NCBI GenBank assembly: GCA_036867785.1
Contig: CP145419.1
Span: 248,001 to 312,000, forward strand
Direction of reading: 5' to 3'
Source: Plasmodiophora brassicae
Lineage: Eukaryota > Endomyxa: Phytomyxea > Phytomyxea > Plasmodiophorida
Length of the DNA stretch: 64,000 bases
Shown: positions 63,168 through 64,000 of the stretch, piece after piece
Numbering within the stretch: position 1 is the stretch's first letter
How the letters are laid out: each line of letters starts with the position of its first letter
Translations under genes and position numbers: made by a program
Notes under the pieces: generated by a model
What the model saw: only the letters and a program-made list of their open reading frames with translations
Databases searched by the model: none
Told to the model about the DNA's origin: nothing

Positions 63168-63950
63168 ATGGCACAGTTCGGGGAGGTGGGGTCGTTGGTG
63201 AGTACTGTGGCGGCAGCACGTGTTTACGTGTGCATGTAGCTGGTGCTCGTCCTCGGCGATATGCACATCCCGATGCGGACAGATAAACTGCCGGCCCAGT
63301 TCAAGACCTTGCTGGTGCGTGTGGGCAATCGGCCACTTCTGGCATGGTCGTCCTTATCGTCATGACAGGTCCCCGGGAAGATGCAGCATATTCTTTGCAC
63401 GGGCAATCTGTGCTCCAGGCAAGCGTTTGACCACCTGAAGACGATCGCGAGCAGCGTGCATGTCGCAAGGGGCGACTACGACGTGGACACTGATTTTCCT
63501 GAGCATTGTACCGTGAAGATCGGCAATTTCACGATAGGAGTCATGTCAGGGCCATTGTTCTCTGCTCCTACTGTCTGGCTCTGACTTGTGGAGGTAACAT
63601 CAGACACGGGCATCAAGTCCTCCCATGGGGTGACAGCGATGCTCTGGCCCAGATCCAGTCCCAGCTCGGCGTGGATATCCTGATCTCTGGGCACACTCAC
63701 AAGCAGGAGGTCTACGAACTCAACGGCAAGTACTTTGTGAATCCCGGGTCGGCGACAGGGGCGTACAGCCCAACCGAAGGGTATCGTGTTTCCAGTGGCA
63801 CTGTTGGCTGTGCCTAATGCTTGGTATAGGGAGGTTGTGCCCAGTTTCGTCCTCATGGCCATCAAGGACGACAAGGTTGTCACGTACGTCTACGAGCTCC
63901 GCGACGGCGAGGTCAAGGTCAGCAAATCGGAACACGTCAAATCCAAGTGA
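63168..63950 (+). CDS. VPS29: Retromer subunit VPS29
   Basis: A 192-residue retromer core subunit with a metallophosphoesterase fold, which binds VPS35 in endosome-to-Golgi retrieval. Motifs in order: [82 protein letters not shown] and [11 protein letters not shown]. Metal ligands of the phosphoesterase fold are all kept. Introns 63198-63239, 63315-63368, 63545-63603 and 63781-63829 restore these motifs, for example GVIHGHQV. The first intron is only 42 nt and gives MAQFGEVGS before LLVLVLGD; the usual VPS29 begins at MLVLVLGD, so the first exon is the least certain part. Stop at 63948-63950. Confidence 0.93.
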
Positions 63951-64000
63951 TGATTGGCGGTCGCGAGATTCCTGTCACTAAATGTACGCGGCCTGGATTC

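Overview
The window is nuclear DNA from a GC-rich, gene-dense eukaryote. Almost every recognisable gene is cut by very short GT-AG introns. Where protein homology fixes both ends, they are mostly 49-60 nt, with a few of 62-79 nt. The genes include spliceosome, nuclear pore, TFIID, dynactin, retromer and GCN2 components, two cilium-linked proteins (a tubulin tyrosine ligase-like enzyme and CFAP61) and several single-exon secreted or GPI-like surface proteins. Together they suggest a free-living unicellular flagellate. The lineage cannot be fixed from sequence alone. I saw no retrovirus-like, Polinton-like, IS or CRISPR sequence, and no tRNA or rRNA gene.

Layout, left to right. 1-6.8 kb: TTLL glutamylase/ligase (-), a mucin-stalked membrane receptor (+), a small Gly/Tyr-rich secreted protein (-). 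7-16.3 kb: Nup62 (+), Wee1 kinase (+), an acidic internally duplicated membrane protein (+) with a partial tail copy, SF3A3 (-). 16.3-18.1 kb: a mosaic of inverted gene-fragment copies. 18.1-31.2 kb: GCN2 (+), an unrecognised gene (+), purple acid phosphatase (+), an unrecognised gene with two repeated modules (+), LSM4 (-), glutathione S-transferase (+). 31.4-37.5 kb: a BAR-GRAM-VASt sterol-transfer protein (-), an intronless nucleoside-hydrolase-like secreted enzyme (-), and a signal-peptide SKP1-like/RING-H2 fusion (-). 38.1-40.9 kb: a diverged tandem segmental duplication with a perfect hairpin, then two small minus-strand genes. 41.5-49.2 kb: dynactin p62 (+), an unrecognised gene (+), a 24-bp minisatellite, a G21 tract, TAF5 (+), and a signal-peptide SKP1-like/ankyrin fusion (+). 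49.3-55.6 kb: a weak coiled-coil gene (-), a GPI-like Cys-rich protein (-), an intronless secreted protein (+), and a CASD1/Cas1p-type O-acetyltransferase (+). 55.7-64 kb: CFAP61 (+), a 2H phosphoesterase-like gene (+), a small basic nuclear-type protein (-), two palindromic GGGTCGACCC arrays, two small GPI-like proteins (+), and VPS29 (+).

The genes do not form one pathway. Housekeeping genes alternate with lineage-specific surface or secreted genes, and strand changes often. The most unusual content is a pair of loci, about 10 kb apart, that join a signal-peptide-like N-terminus to a SKP1/BTB-like domain and then to either RING-H2 or ankyrin repeats. In the RING copy, half of the RING and its splice acceptor are duplicated in frame.

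Exon borders were placed by hand from reading frame, GT/AG sites and family motifs. Genes with a known family are firm. Those called hypothetical are reading-frame inferences.
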